From: Uloborus plumipes
Taxonomy: Eukaryota; Arthropoda; Arachnida; Araneae; Uloboridae
NCBI GenBank assembly: GCA_038373865.1
Contig: JAXGGA010003963.1
Span: 1-64,000 of the forward strand
Length of the DNA stretch: 64,000 nucleotides
Reading direction: 5' to 3'
The position numbers were made by a program, and so were the translations under genes. Of this stretch, positions 40,801-48,479 are shown one piece after another (positions within the stretch are counted from its first letter, which is position 1; each line of letters begins with the position of its first letter). The notes beneath the pieces were generated by a model that saw only the letters and a program-made list of their open reading frames with translations, was not told the origin of the DNA and did not search any database.

Positions 40801-43800
40801 ATAGTTTTCCCGCTCAGGCTTCCCACTGTGTCGACCTCGGGAAAACCAACTAAAAGATATAAAGTTACAATATATATTTACTTTTCGTCGACCAAGCGAG
40901 GTGGACAAGTTCGTGGGCCGCAACACTGAACTATTTCAAGAATGGAATAGAATGAATGTCCTTCCTGGAAGAGAAAGCAATTACGATAAAGGCTCATATT
41001 TTCATGTTTTAAAGTCCGCGTTTATTAAGGGTGTTCTCGTTTCGAGTGAATTATACAGTCCCGGGAAAATATTTAGGGCCTGATTACTAAATAGGCCAAC
41101 TAGGCTGTGGGTGACCGAGGGCCTTCAAAGTTTAGGGTCCCCAAACGGCAAAAATTTTCCTAGTCAATGGCTAAAATTGTTTTATCCAATGCCTAAAATT
41201 GTAAAGAATGAGTGCAGGGGCCCCCAAAATAGGGGCCCCTACCAGGAAAGAAACAGCAGAAATATTGGAATAAAACAGTGCAGGTGGTTGTGGAATGACG
41301 ATATCTTAAATCAAGTATCATACTTAATCTAAGTTACGGATGAATACATTGAAAAAATAAGTATTATTCCTTTCACAACATAAGTTAAACATTAAGAAAA
41401 TGCTGGACAAAATTATTACGACACAAAGCCTAATGATGAAATAAAGTTAATAGCTAGCGACATTGATATGACTTTAATCAATCTTGAAGTCATAGAATCA
41501 AGCAGTCATTTAAATGTCTTTTGGAACATTTTTAGAGGATTGCTGCGTGAATTTATTCAGTCATATACTAAAAAACGTGTAAAGTTAAAATTGCTTATGG
41601 GTGTACTGTTACACAACTTCTGGAGTAAGCTGTTCCGATTTTAGCAGAACTCTAATTGTTGGAGGAAGGTTTCGCGTAGCCTGCGTAAAGTTCCACCGTA
41701 CGTCATAATTAATGGGGAAAATCTCAAAGCGCTAAGACAAACATCGGGACAGAGCTCTTAAAGTCTTATGAACGCAATCAAGATGTGCCTTAACCGAGCG
41801 AGTGATTAAACGCTATTACTCTGAAGCTCTCTGTACGCGGTAAGTTCGCGGTTTGGGGTTCGATCCTATCGTGTGTAATTAAAATAACTTACGAATTTGT
41901 AATGCATAATAATAATGTTAAAAAAAAACACATATTTTTAAATACTCCTTCTCTTGTTGCACGCAGTCCTGATTTTTCTTTCTGCAGATTTTTTACAAAA
42001 CCTTCAATTGCTTGAAACTATGTTAGGATAATTTTTCTACCGTTCTCATTCTAAGACACATGTAGAATGAATTCGTAAAAGCTTTTCTTTTTCAGGTATG
42101 AACGCTGATTTGCCGGTACTTTTAAGAGACGATGATTTATATTCCTTTTTATGCGTACTAAATCACCTATTTATTTCATAATAAGGTCATAAAATACAAA
42201 ACCAAATCTTTCCGAAAAAGGAAAGTCGATTAAACTTTAAGAAAACAGGTAAAGGGTTAGAGACACAATTGACCGAAAATATGCAATTCAAATTAGCTCA
42301 AATCCATAAACCAGACTCCTGTTGATTTCAAAAGGGGTGGGGCTATGATTTCTAGATAGGAAGATTAAGTCAAACATATCCGGGTTATTGGCCTTACTTT
42401 CTAAGAAATAAAGCTGCATCGAGTACTAGATCACAATCGGATACTCGGGTTTAAAATGAGCTTAGTTATAACTTTAATTGGAGAAAAAAAGCTGTTTAAT
42501 TCAGTCTACAGAAAAAAAAGTATCCATATTCATATGTTTGAAAAATGCAAAAGCGAGTAAAGTACTATTTAAATAAGAAAATTGGTATATTTTCGGTGGG
42601 ACATATCATTAAATAATAAATAAAAAAAAAATCTCCAAAGAAGCCTGTACAAGCATTTAATTAATTTAAATTGATATTGATAACTTAACTTTTGATTTCA
42701 CAGATGTCAAAGAGTGCTTTTCAAGTATCTCCCTCCCCCCGCGTTCTGACAAAAGTGTTATAGGAAAAGCTAATCTTCACTTGAGAAAATCAACTTGTAA
42801 ACAAATATTTTTAGCATGAATTCGCGTGACACTTGTTCAGCCATAAAAAATTGTGTCGCATTAAAACTGAATCGTGTTGTAAATACCCCTCCCCTCACCA
42901 TGACACAAAACGTATGTGAATAGCATGTATCGCCGAAAGGTATGCAACAAAAATAAACTGTGACCTGTCTTATGGGAAGTATCTACTTTTGAGAATGGTT
43001 CAAAGCAAACATTATACACATCTTTTGCCACCGCTTACATCAAATGCTAATTATTTTTTAGTCTATCGCTCCAGAAACATCACTCAATTTTCATCAGTGC
43101 TAGATGCTAATTTTGAAATGTGCATCAACTCTAAGGAGAACTTCTTTTAGCCGTCCCAAAAAAGAAACAGCTGAAACAGAATTAACACCCTTTCTAAAGA
43201 ACAGTCTTCACTGGCTATGTCTTTAATTATTTTCAATAAAATGAAAATATTACTTTCGGAATATTTCAAAATATGAAACATAGTTATTTCCCCTCCCCGC
43301 AGAATTTTATATATGCTCCTTAGAGTATTCACTTTCTATTTCATACATTCGTGATTTTTATACTTATGCTGCCTACGATCTCTAATTATGAAAGCTTAGA
43401 GTACTTATTAATTTTTATATTCTCCCCCATAAAAAAAAAAAAATAATCTGCGGCTGTTTTAAGGGAATGTTGAGGAAGATCTCTAAGATAACGGAAAACA
43501 AAATTCATTTTCAGTTGATCAATCAATTTTGGCAACTCTTTTGTAATAACCGTTACTTCACTTTGTCTGTTATTAGCAACTGCTTGCTGATGATGCTTTA
43601 TCATCAGTTAGGCTTTCTGGTGATGATCACGACAAGCAAATTTTTGAAATCCTGCATAAAAAAGAGGGTTTGACCGTACTGGTCAACATATCCTTGCTTG
43701 GAGCACCCACCTTTGTAGCACAAAATATTTTAAACATTTACTACCAAATTTAAGGCATATATTCGAGTTCAAAATTCTAGCACCTGGAGAAGAAACCGCA

Positions 43801-46178
43801 TAAAAGGGGTGGGAACATATTATTCTATCAAGAGAATGACATGTTATCGATGTAAAAAGTACAGAACCTATATATCTTTTTAATATTTAATTGCTTTTGA
43901 AGAATAAATGTAAATGTTATGCTATGATACGTATTATCGTACATACACACTACAAACCTACACACACTACTTTTTTTTGCAGATTGCACTGCTCGTGCAT
44001 TGCAAAAAAAAAAAAAAAAAAAATGCTCTATTTACAGGTTTAATTTACACCTCTGTTAGAAGCTATATAGCCCCTGGAAATATGTAAGTGACCTGATGTA
44101 AGTCACAAAACATAGCGTTTCATTTCGGTGAATATTAGTAGTACTAATGTCAAATTGTTTGTGTTCGAATAGCTTTATTTTATGACTGTGATTTCCCGAA
44201 ATATGAATGTTGAGACCTCGGTTCCCGGGGACCATATAAAAATGTAGTTCTTATATTTTACTCTCCCCTTTCCTTTCAAAACCTAATATATTTGCTCTGA
44301 ACCTTACTTTTACCATTTTTTCAACTTGAAGTATGTATGTAAGTTTTAAACATTTTAAAACCATTTCTTACGTATGTGTCAACGCTTCCTACATGAAGAA
44401 CGAAAATTATACTATTTTTATGACTAAAAAAAATAAGATATATGGAAATTTTTTTGTGCAGGTTATAAGTGTTTTGTATATCAAAGGATGGCAACTCTTT
44501 AAGTATGAGAAACTCGTTCCCTACCTTAGTATTAGATGAAGTAGCACGCTCGCTGCAGTTATATTTCATCATCTCTTATATTTAAAATGAAAAAACTAAA
44601 AACTAAGGGAGCATGCTGCGTGAAACCAATATTTAACAGCCCATAACGATGCCCCCCCCCCCCAATTAAGGCCCCGCTACTCTCTTCCGAAAATTTCGTG
44701 TTGCGGGTAAGAAAATCGCGTCAGCTCCAAAATTCACTCGTGGAAAAACTCGCGTTGTAGCCGTTTCGCTTGAGTCGAATCGTGTTGTCGCGCAAGTGTA
44801 CTGCACATCACTTTGAAAATACAGGTATAATTTATGAATGTAATGATTTCCCACAGCATGGCATTCTTTTCTGAGGTATGCTTGATAAAATACTGATCTA
44901 ACTAAAATAGTGATTTATTTAGAATTCTTCATTTGCAAACAGGGTGTACATGTACCTCTCGCTTATTATTTATCGGCAAGTACACCATTAGAGCATCAGT
45001 AGATTGATATATTCTCTATTATAAACACAAATGACACTCTTTTTGTTAAAGAACAAGAGCCTTTAACCCTTTCAACACCACTGGAACATACATGTCTCGC
45101 AGGCAATGACTCTATGGAATAAATCTAATTAAAAGTAACTTAACAATTCATTGCATTTTCGATCAGTTTTTCAATACTACTAGGACATATGTGTCCTGAT
45201 AAAAGAGTTAAATAAAACAATGGGACACACGTCCCACTGAAAATTCCCCCCAGACTCCCAAGAAAATTTCCAACGAGAAAAAACATGTTACTGAAAGGGT
45301 TAAAATGCAAAATAAATAGAATTAAAAATATCTGAAAATCATTTTCAATGTTTCTCGATAAAAAAATCTTACATTTTTACTGGCATTACTTAAGTTGACC
45401 ATACGTCCCATTTTCAGGTAACCCGTCCCGCTGCCAGCAATATTAGTTGCTGGACATGAAATGGGTACCGTTTTCTGAAGTGACATGATGAAACACCGGG
45501 AATGTTTCAATCAAAAGCAATTAATGGAATCATTTAAACGATTTTATACCAATAAACTGATTAAGTCTACTGAATTGGTTTTAATGTTTTCATAGCTCTG
45601 ATGCATTTTTAGAAATGGCACTTTCTCTTAAAAATAACTTGCAAAGAAAAGCAAAGCAGGTGTGCAAATTGAAGAAATGTTGATTGCAAAAGTAAATTGT
45701 ATAAATTCCAACCCAGAATTTTGTTTTTATTTATAATCAGCATCAAAAGTAATCAAGCGAATTAGTGCATTAAAGATATAGTACTACATCGTCTTTTTTT
45801 TAAGTGTTCATTTCTGAAAAACATAAATTGAAAAACACATGCATTTTTTAAATACACACGAAGTTACCTAAAATTGTTAAATGACTGATTTTGATGAGAA
45901 AAAAAATCGGTATTCACCTAAGTAAACCGCATACGGAAGCAATAAAAGAAAACTGATATGAATGAAATAGCAATTAATAAATATTGAAGATTTTAACTTG
46001 GTATACCTAAGACGACTGACCACTGCGCCGGCGGTCTCCACTCGGGATACTGTTTTGGAAAGTTTTCTTCTGACCACTCCGTGTGTAGTACCATGCGGTA
46101 CATAACCAAAACATCGGGAGGACACCGGGCGACAACACAAGGACCGATGACTGCCAGACACAATATTAACAACCACAT
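5014..46178 (-). CDS. Spon2: Spondin-2/mindin-like secreted matrix protein, four coding exons
   Basis: Joined coding sequence 46178-46007, 30297-30083, 15994-15615, 5209-5014; total 963 nt, 320 residues plus TGA, close to the 331 residues of human mindin. Seen: hydrophobic signal peptide (residues 1-17, likely cut after VVA); spondin domain at about 24-235 with RPPAQWS, IPSPDWFIGIDSFDLC and TDSGYTFTSP; one thrombospondin type-1 repeat at 258-310 with six cysteines (258, 269, 273, 295, 304, 310) and the WSEW C-mannosylation motif at 263-266. Possible N-glycosylation sites at N62, N307 and N312. Mindin family proteins are extracellular matrix proteins implicated in cell adhesion and innate pattern recognition. 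A spondin domain plus a single TSR fits mindin rather than F-spondin, which has a reelin domain and six TSRs. Exon phases agree (1, 0, 2). All introns are GT-AG and carry many transposon remnants. The gene looks intact. The exon 3/4 junction is the least certain part. Confidence 0.88.
5691..5756. repeat. (AT)n microsatellite
   Basis: 33 uninterrupted AT units in mindin intron 3. Confidence 0.95.
5757..8345. other. Intron 3 sequence without recognised genes
   Basis: AT-rich intronic DNA with several A, T and C homopolymer runs and the TTA microsatellite. I found no exon with matching splice sites and no transposon ends. Confidence 0.45.
6532..6557. repeat. (TTA)n microsatellite
   Basis: About eight TTA units in mindin intron 3. 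Confidence 0.9.
8359..8631 (-). mobile_element. tRNA-derived SINE with perfect 13-bp target duplication
   Basis: Flanked by AATAGAAGCTCTT at 8346-8358 and 8632-8644. The minus-strand head starts near 8631 with a tRNA-like section: an A-box-like stretch around CTAGTGGTCAGAGC and a B box GAGTTCGAGTCCC. The unrelated body follows and ends in a short A run at about 8365-8359. tRNA-like head, A tail and a long target duplication are the signature of a SINE mobilised by LINE machinery. It lies in intron 3 of mindin in the sense orientation. Confidence 0.85.
9256..9790 (-). pseudogene. pogo-type transposase C-terminal remnant
   Basis: Minus-strand translation in pieces gives a stretch on DIQPFPSAGSRKRTTGGKN followed by RHCTIRTDTSVENELAKKK, then a Lys-rich and an acidic tail ending near 9256. 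This resembles the C-terminal I-x-P-x-P-K-A ... R-K ... LTDTP ... LE pattern of pogo/Tigger-type DDE proteins. There is an in-frame stop in the upstream Ser/Thr-rich linker and frame changes near 9480. The DDE core itself is not visible. The family call is recognised by eye and is an inference. Confidence 0.5.
9909..10661. mobile_element. hAT MITE with CAAGGGCGTAGC ends
   Basis: Perfect 8-bp target duplication ACCCCAAG at 9901-9908 and 10662-10669. Terminal inverted repeats CAAGGGCGTAGCTAGG and CAAGGGCGTAGCCAGG, a common hAT end type in animals. The inner ends have long G/C runs forming a hairpin around GGGGGTGCA and TGCACCCCC. It lies inside pogo-like element 1, so it is younger. No coding capacity. 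Confidence 0.88.
11267..11307. repeat. (AG)n microsatellite
   Basis: About 20 AG units just right of pogo-like element 1, in intron 3. Confidence 0.93.
11308..13140. other. Intron 3 sequence without recognised genes
   Basis: AT-rich. A short (GA)n run lies near 12584-12601. An open frame at 12773-13147 is Lys/Arg-rich without a recognised domain and runs into a repeat copy, so I do not call it a gene. Confidence 0.4.
13145..13515. repeat. ACTGTAAAATT repeat family, copy 1
   Basis: Packed with variants of AACTGTAAAATTGCTAATTT and its inverse. The right end AAAACAACGGTTCATTTTTT matches the inverse of the left end of copy 2 (20629-20998), so the family has terminal inverted repeats; the left end is missing here. 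Probably a MITE built of internal short repeats. Confidence 0.6.
13594..13673. repeat. 40-bp tandem duplication
   Basis: Two adjacent near-identical 40-bp units, each starting AGGTATATAAGTACAGCGAT. In intron 3. Confidence 0.85.
13674..15614. other. Intron 3 sequence upstream of the exon 3 donor
   Basis: AT-rich. A GC-richer block at 14588-14905 is bounded by inverted TGACGTCA-type sequences (GGTGACGTCAG left, TGACGTCACTGG right), perhaps an old MITE, but no target duplication is visible. Confidence 0.3.
15615..15994 (-). CDS. Spon2: Mindin coding exon 3: core of spondin domain and linker
   Basis: 380 nt. Acceptor TTTTCCAG|GTATCC is clear. It encodes the most conserved part of the spondin domain, with CRIIPSPDWFIGIDSFDLC, GQWMDVATLDLGP, TDSGYTFTSPKWATEP and HPAGSFFYPEL, then a linker rich in Lys and Ser. 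The end is set at the donor GTCAG|GTAAAA (phase 2), a near-perfect consensus. A weaker donor GCAA|GTATAG nine bases upstream has phase 1 and would pair with an alternative acceptor of exon 4. Confidence 0.9.
16030..16270. repeat. Possible dispersed repeat fragment
   Basis: Contains the phrase GGATAGACCGATTTTGAT followed by a T run, a wording found in many arthropod interspersed repeats. No ends or target duplication could be found. Confidence 0.25.
17817..18467. mobile_element. Foldback MITE with 292-bp inverted arms
   Basis: TA on both sides (17815-17816 and 18468-18469). Ends CAGGGTGTCCACTCC. The left arm 17817-18108 and right arm 18176-18467 are inverted copies of equal length with about ten mismatches counted by eye, around a 67-base loop. 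TA target and CAG start suggest the Tc1/mariner superfamily. The open frame 18096-18359 lies in an arm and is not a gene. In mindin intron 2, so any pre-mRNA would contain a 292-bp hairpin. Confidence 0.9.
18470..20628. other. Intron 2 sequence without recognised genes
   Basis: AT-rich, with an AATGA/TAAATGA-like low-complexity stretch at about 18660-18830. No exon or transposon end recognised. Confidence 0.4.
20629..20998. repeat. ACTGTAAAATT repeat family, copy 2
   Basis: Ends CACCGTAAAAAATGAATGTTG and, inverted, CACTACAAAAAACGAACAG, so terminal inverted repeats of about 26 bp. Interior of repeated CTGTAAAATTGCTAA and its inverse. No clear target duplication. Confidence 0.65.
22194..22449. 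mobile_element. Small MITE with CATGGGCGCCCATA ends
   Basis: Both ends are the self-complementary CATGGGCGCCCAT, then GGAGGGCTC on the inner side. Flanks CTCCAGTC and CTCCTGCC match 6 of 8, a decayed hAT-type target duplication. Lies within the hAT MITE 21724-22885. Confidence 0.6.
22755..22809. repeat. (AT)n microsatellite
   Basis: About 27 AT units inside the hAT MITE 21724-22885. Confidence 0.93.
23738..25855. other. Intron 2 sequence, includes one dispersed repeat copy
   Basis: No gene. 24391-24580 matches, inverted, the sequence on both sides of pogo-like element 3 (see 31165-34250). Other parts are AT-rich with G and C runs. Ends of further transposons were not found. Confidence 0.45.
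24391..24580. repeat. Unclassified dispersed repeat, copy 1
   Basis: Contains AAAGGCGCGCCTGGCAGTC, AAAAGGGGTGATAGG and, at the right, TCAGGCATGCGCAAAAGCG. The inverse of this order is found at 31165-31265 and 34165-34250, where pogo-like element 3 separates the halves. Richer in GC than the surrounding intron. Confidence 0.55.
25860..26365. mobile_element. piggyBac-like MITE, short copy
   Basis: TTAA at 25856-25859 and 26366-26369. Ends CCCATTAATGCCTAGCGTCC and, inverted, CCCATTACTGCCTA. Shares about 250 bases at each end with 132-1925 and lacks the middle, so it is an internal-deletion derivative of the same family. In mindin intron 2. Confidence 0.82.
26370..28285. other. Intron 2 sequence without recognised genes
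   Basis: 26740-26790 is CpG-rich (GCGCGC motifs). 27340-27360 has a 16-base G run. 27425-27530 has palindromic GATGCATCGGCCGAT wording. 27708-27890 is a partial ACTGTAAAATT repeat copy. Open frames here look random. Confidence 0.4.
27708..27890. repeat. ACTGTAAAATT repeat family, partial copy 3
   Basis: Begins CACTGCGAAAAGTAAAC, matching the terminal repeat of copies 1 and 2, then repeated CTGTAAAATT units. The right half is missing. Confidence 0.5.
28286..29642 (-). mobile_element. Tc1-like transposon, defective
   Basis: TA flanks at 28284-28285 and 29643-29644. Terminal inverted repeats of at least 30 bp on CATGTTTGTGAAAATTGCAA and CATGTTTGTAAAAATTGAAA. Encodes one minus-strand transposase pseudogene. 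Sits in mindin intron 2 in the same orientation as the gene. Confidence 0.85.
28419..29393 (-). pseudogene. Tc1-like (DD34E) transposase pseudogene
   Basis: Starts at ATG 29393 (MPLRRKRARFQQLTEIERGR), with the HTH region SYREAAARVQRNSSTVMRVW, and ends RRVAALIAARGGYTKY at a stop at 28419. Catalytic acidic residues remain: D in FSDEYRF (28935-28933), D in QDNARPH (28718-28716), E in PPIEYGWD (28613-28611). The last two are 34 residues apart, the DD34E spacing of Tc1. Disabling changes: an apparent frame change after FSDEYRFNLW, an in-frame TGA after MVWGAI, a TAG between QDNARPH and WPAYSPD, and gaps in the N-terminal third. Confidence 0.9.
29645..30082. other. Intron 2 beside exon 2
   Basis: AT-rich. 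29890-29940 looks like a short fragment of the ACTGTAAAATT repeat family. Nothing else recognised. Confidence 0.35.
30083..30297 (-). CDS. Spon2: Mindin coding exon 2: middle of spondin domain
   Basis: 215 nt with acceptor CTCCCTTCAG|G and donor AAG|GTAAGA, both strong. It encodes residues 58-129, from GRSHNSSGVLWRLGKIASD to FFVDASHSK, the variable middle of the spondin domain. It enters in phase 1 and leaves in phase 0. It keeps the LGxSHxxxxxLWRxG pattern seen in mindin. An NSS glycosylation sequon starts at residue 62. Confidence 0.9.
32638..33413. mobile_element. hAT MITE with CAGGGCTGCGGAGTCGG ends
   Basis: Perfect 8-bp target duplication GTTATAAT at 32630-32637 and 33414-33421. Terminal repeats CAGGGCTGCGGAGTCGG, followed on both sides by an array of CCGACTCCGACTC-type repeats typical of this hAT group. 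The middle (about 32825-33050) contains G-rich sequence and GGAGGTCA-type repeats that may be a further degraded insertion. Confidence 0.88.
33414..33660 (-). pseudogene. pogo-type transposase C-terminal domain remnant
   Basis: Minus-strand frame: acidic stretch (DEIEDNDGDLEEI), then NYVFVKLASRKTIKYYEDLI and, further on, a Lys/Arg-rich part ending SYTFYWFDVGDVRII. This fits the small C-terminal module common in arthropod pogo-type transposases (Y-V-x-V-K-F ... K-x-Y-Y ... F-x-F-P-E-V-x-D). It is cut at 33413 by the hAT insertion. The DDE core was not found. Recognised by eye only. Confidence 0.5.
34251..37850. other. Intron 1 sequence without recognised genes
   Basis: AT-rich with A, T and G homopolymers (G run at about 34411-34420). 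No coding motif or transposon end found. Confidence 0.4.
37900..38010 (-). repeat. Probable tRNA-derived SINE head
   Basis: Read on the minus strand from 38010: GTAGCTTCAGTTGCTCTATG (A-box-like), then GGTTCGATTCCCGCTGG (perfect B box) and a GGTGCCC end. Resembles a tRNA but with a poor cloverleaf, so more likely a SINE head or tRNA pseudogene. No target duplication found. Confidence 0.45.
38464..39184. mobile_element. hAT-like MITE of the CCGATTAATCGG family, copy A
   Basis: Ends TAGGGCTGCACCGATAAG and TAGGGATGCACTGATTAATC. Flanks CATTTAAC and CCTTTAAA match 6 of 8, a decayed target duplication. Both subterminal regions carry several copies of the palindrome CCGATTAATCGG. 721 bp, no coding. 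Two further copies at 47273-48411 and 51149-52372. Confidence 0.8.
39193..41800. other. Intron 1 sequence without recognised genes
   Basis: AT-rich. 40795-41230 is GC-richer and contains short inverted phrases (GGGCCTGATTACTAAATAGG, CCCCAAAATAGGGGCCCC), perhaps transposon debris, but I could not define ends. Confidence 0.35.
41805..41882 (+). repeat. Possible tRNA-Ser/Leu-like pseudogene or SINE head
   Basis: Contains CGAGCGAGTGATTAAACGC (resembles a class II tRNA D arm) and GGGTTCGATCCTATCG (B box). Acceptor-stem pairing is poor. Too weak to call a tRNA gene. Confidence 0.25.
41900..45062. other. Intron 1 sequence without recognised genes
   Basis: AT-rich with A runs (43430, 44005) and a 14-base C run near 44652. 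No coding motif recognised. Confidence 0.4.
45067..45299. mobile_element. piggyBac-like MITE of a second family
   Basis: TTAA at 45063-45066 and 45300-45303. Ends CCCTTTCAACACCACTGG and, inverted, CCCTTTCAGTAACATG. Contains palindromes AGGACATATGTGTCCT and GGGACACACGTCCC, recalling the CGTCCC/GGGACG hairpin of the other TTAA elements in this window. 233 bp, intron 1 of mindin. Confidence 0.75.
46007..46178 (-). CDS. Spon2: Mindin coding exon 1: signal peptide and start of spondin domain
   Basis: Starts at the ATG at 46178. An in-frame TTG lies 9 nt upstream and I saw no upstream in-frame ATG nearby. It encodes MWLLILCLAVIGPCVVA, a good signal peptide, then RCPPD and the spondin start, including YRMVLHTEWS and FPKQYPEWRPPAQWSVVLG. 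The exon ends after the first base of a Gly codon (phase 1) at donor G|GTATAC. In frame with exon 2 this gives the family motif VVLGRSHN. Reading past the donor soon meets a stop. Confidence 0.87.
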
Positions 46179-46187
46179 GATCGCCAA

Positions 46188-46560
46188 GGGAAGAGACGAA
46201 ATAAACCGGAGTTCACTTCCCGCCGGATCTTTTTCTTTCTTTGTAGAGAAAGAAGCCGTACGCTCATCGTTCTCTTAACGCGCCACCTATGAAGTAGGAA
46301 GCAAAAAAAGCGAACCTAACTGTCAAGCGTGAGTGTACAAAAGTGACGAATCTACAAGTTGCGCAATGTCTCACTAAGACAAGGGCTGTCAGCTGACAGT
46401 AATGGATTTGACGAGCAGCTATAGCGAAAGAAAACTTTTTTGGGGAAAAAATTAAAGCATTTTTTGGAGGAAGCTAGCTGCTCACCATTCTTGAATATAC
46501 TTATGAATGCCCAAGAGATATTCCTGAAAATATAGTAAGGACCACGCCATAAAAATTGTT
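46188..46560 (-). promoter_or_regulatory. Likely 5' UTR and promoter side of mindin
   Basis: Immediately upstream of the mindin ATG. It is visibly richer in C, G and CpG than its surroundings and shows no transposon ends. A perfect 14-bp palindrome CTGTCAGCTGACAG lies at 46386-46399. I see no convincing TATA box, so the start site cannot be placed. An upstream non-coding exon is also possible. Confidence 0.3.
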
Positions 46561-46879
46561 CAAGGGGGAAGGGAGTAAGTTAAGAGGGATTTTGATCTCG
46601 ATTTGGGAGGAGTGCTCCGCATCCTTTTGGGGAATGAACACCACTGATTTGGGGGTAGAAGGATGTTACAACTGCAAAACTGCAATGCGTGTAAGTGCAA
46701 GATATATATATTATATATTAAGGTGTTCAAAAAAAAAAAAAAGCGAATGTCGGAATTTTTTGTTGCATACCCTCTTATTATTCTTTTCCTTTTATATCAA
46801 CATGCAATTTGAGCAATGTCAACCCGTGCTGACTTACGCCTGAAAGTGCAAGCTAGCACTCCTTCATTAGGCCGAATCG

Positions 46880-47272
46880 AATTTTTTGCGGGGAAATTCG
46901 AAATTTCAAGTTCAAAGAGCATTTCACAGCCCACTTAGTTATATGATCCTATTCATGTTGCAGCTGATTTACTTGTTCGTCATTTTCTACACCCCCATAA
47001 CTTTGACATCACCAGCAAAACAATTCATGTTTCCAGAAACATTTTCATGAATATCATTCATGAAAATGATAAACAAAAGGGACCTAAAACCTCACTCCAT
47101 TTAGAATGGATACCCCTTACAACTACTCTTTGTTTCCTCTCTGTCCCTGTCAATTCCTTACCCAAACTAAAATTTTACCTCCTTATTCCTATATCAACTA
47201 ATTTACTGAGTGGTCCAACATGCGGTACCTTACCGAAAACTTTTTGAAAATCAATGTAAACAACATCTACAC
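46880..47272 (-). pseudogene. LINE reverse transcriptase, catalytic region with FADD changed to FAGD
   Basis: Continues the RT after the hAT insertion: DVVYIDFQKVFGKVPHVGPL, KQRVVVRGIHSKWSEV, an IHENVSGNMNCF-like stretch in pieces, then FAGDVKVMG where the catalytic FADD is expected, then VENDEQVNQLQHE and KWAVKCSLNL. Several frameshifts and stops. The Asp to Gly change in the active site would itself abolish activity. Confidence 0.75.
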
Positions 47273-48411
47273 TCGATATGCACCGATAAGCAAATTGGCC
47301 GATTACCGATTACTGATTGATCGGCTGTTGGTAATCGGCCGATTAATCGGCTAAGCCGATTAATGACCGGAATGATTATTTTTAATATTTACCAATTTCA
47401 CCATCGATTTTTTTCTTTCATTTAGATTCCGATTTTATCAGTAGTTACTAATTTATTTCCAAGAGAAAAGTTATGTATTTTTTTCCATTTTCCTAATTTT
47501 CCCAAAATAATTTTAAAATTTAACACATTTTTTTGGAACTAATTTTTATATTATTGTAATAAAATTACATTAGCACATCAGACATAAAAATAAAAAAAGG
47601 GGGGGGGGAGGCTATAGTGAACACTATCTAATTCAGAAGTGATTTTAATTTGATTTTTTTTTCGTTTAATGAAGTTGCCATTTCATTCAAAACTTTTATT
47701 CTTTGAAATTTAAAGGTTATCTAAAAGCAGTATGCTAAGGAGAAAAGTATCGACACATGAAAAATGCTGCAACATTGTCTATATGTGTACATTTCTTCAA
47801 AACAGTAGGAAAATTAATTTATTGAATCATTCATATGGACCGAGAGGATTATTTTTCTATATTTCATTCTATTAATTATTTGTTTTGTTTTTACTCAATA
47901 CACTTTCGTACTACATGTTATATTTATGCTTGCAGAAAATTATTTATTTCTTGTTTACGAATTAATTTATCGTAGTTCAGGGTATACTGAAAGTAATTTC
48001 ATTTAAAACGTTCTTCCGCCGGTTAATTGGAAAAATTTTATTGATTATAAATAAAATGAAATGCTCATGTTTTCGCATTCCAATTTAAGAGTTCGGGAAT
48101 TCACTTATCCCTAATTGAATATCAGCTGTGAAAATTATCTTCCAATACTCTATTCAGTTTTATTCTCTGTATGAGCATGAACTATTTGTTTTGTTTTGAA
48201 CCTATACACTTTTATACTGCATGTTTCAGTAAGGATTGCAGAAAACGACATTTATTTACTGTTCTTAAAATCATTTATCATAGTTTCTTGGTGTAAAAAT
48301 CATTTATCATAGTTTCTTGGTGTAAAAATAATATTCAAAAAAAAAAAAAAAATCAGCCGATTAAATCGGTCAAATTTTGCCGATTATGGCCGATTAATCT
48401 GTTCATCCCTA
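47273..48411. mobile_element. hAT MITE of the CCGATTAATCGG family, copy B, inside the LINE
   Basis: Perfect 8-bp target duplication ATCTACAC at 47265-47272 and 48412-48419. Ends on GCACCGATAAGCAAATTGGC and GGGATGAACAGATTAATCGG. Subterminal CCGATTAATCGG palindromes. 1139 bp, with a 29-bp tandem duplication at 48271-48328. It splits the LINE reverse transcriptase. Confidence 0.88.
48271..48328. repeat. 29-bp tandem duplication
   Basis: Two identical units on TCATTTATCATAGTTTCTTG, inside hAT copy B; copy A has the unit once. Confidence 0.85.
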
Positions 48412-48479
48412 ATCTACACACTTTTGTTATCTAAAACCATGATAACCTTCTCATAGAAATGCAATAAATTAATAGCGCA

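Noticed and set aside
40795..41330. Possible exon or transposon in GC-richer patch
   Set aside because: Short open frames without domains, and no matching terminal repeats.
41805..41882. Possible functional class II tRNA
   Set aside because: Acceptor stem does not pair; kept as low-confidence pseudogene.
45322..45510. Minus-strand open frame with a YLKMGRMVNLSNA-like stretch
   Set aside because: Felt repeat-like but I could not tie it to a family or define ends.
46081..46278. Plus-strand open frame opposite mindin exon 1
   Set aside because: Shadow of the real minus-strand exon, which has a signal peptide and a spondin start.
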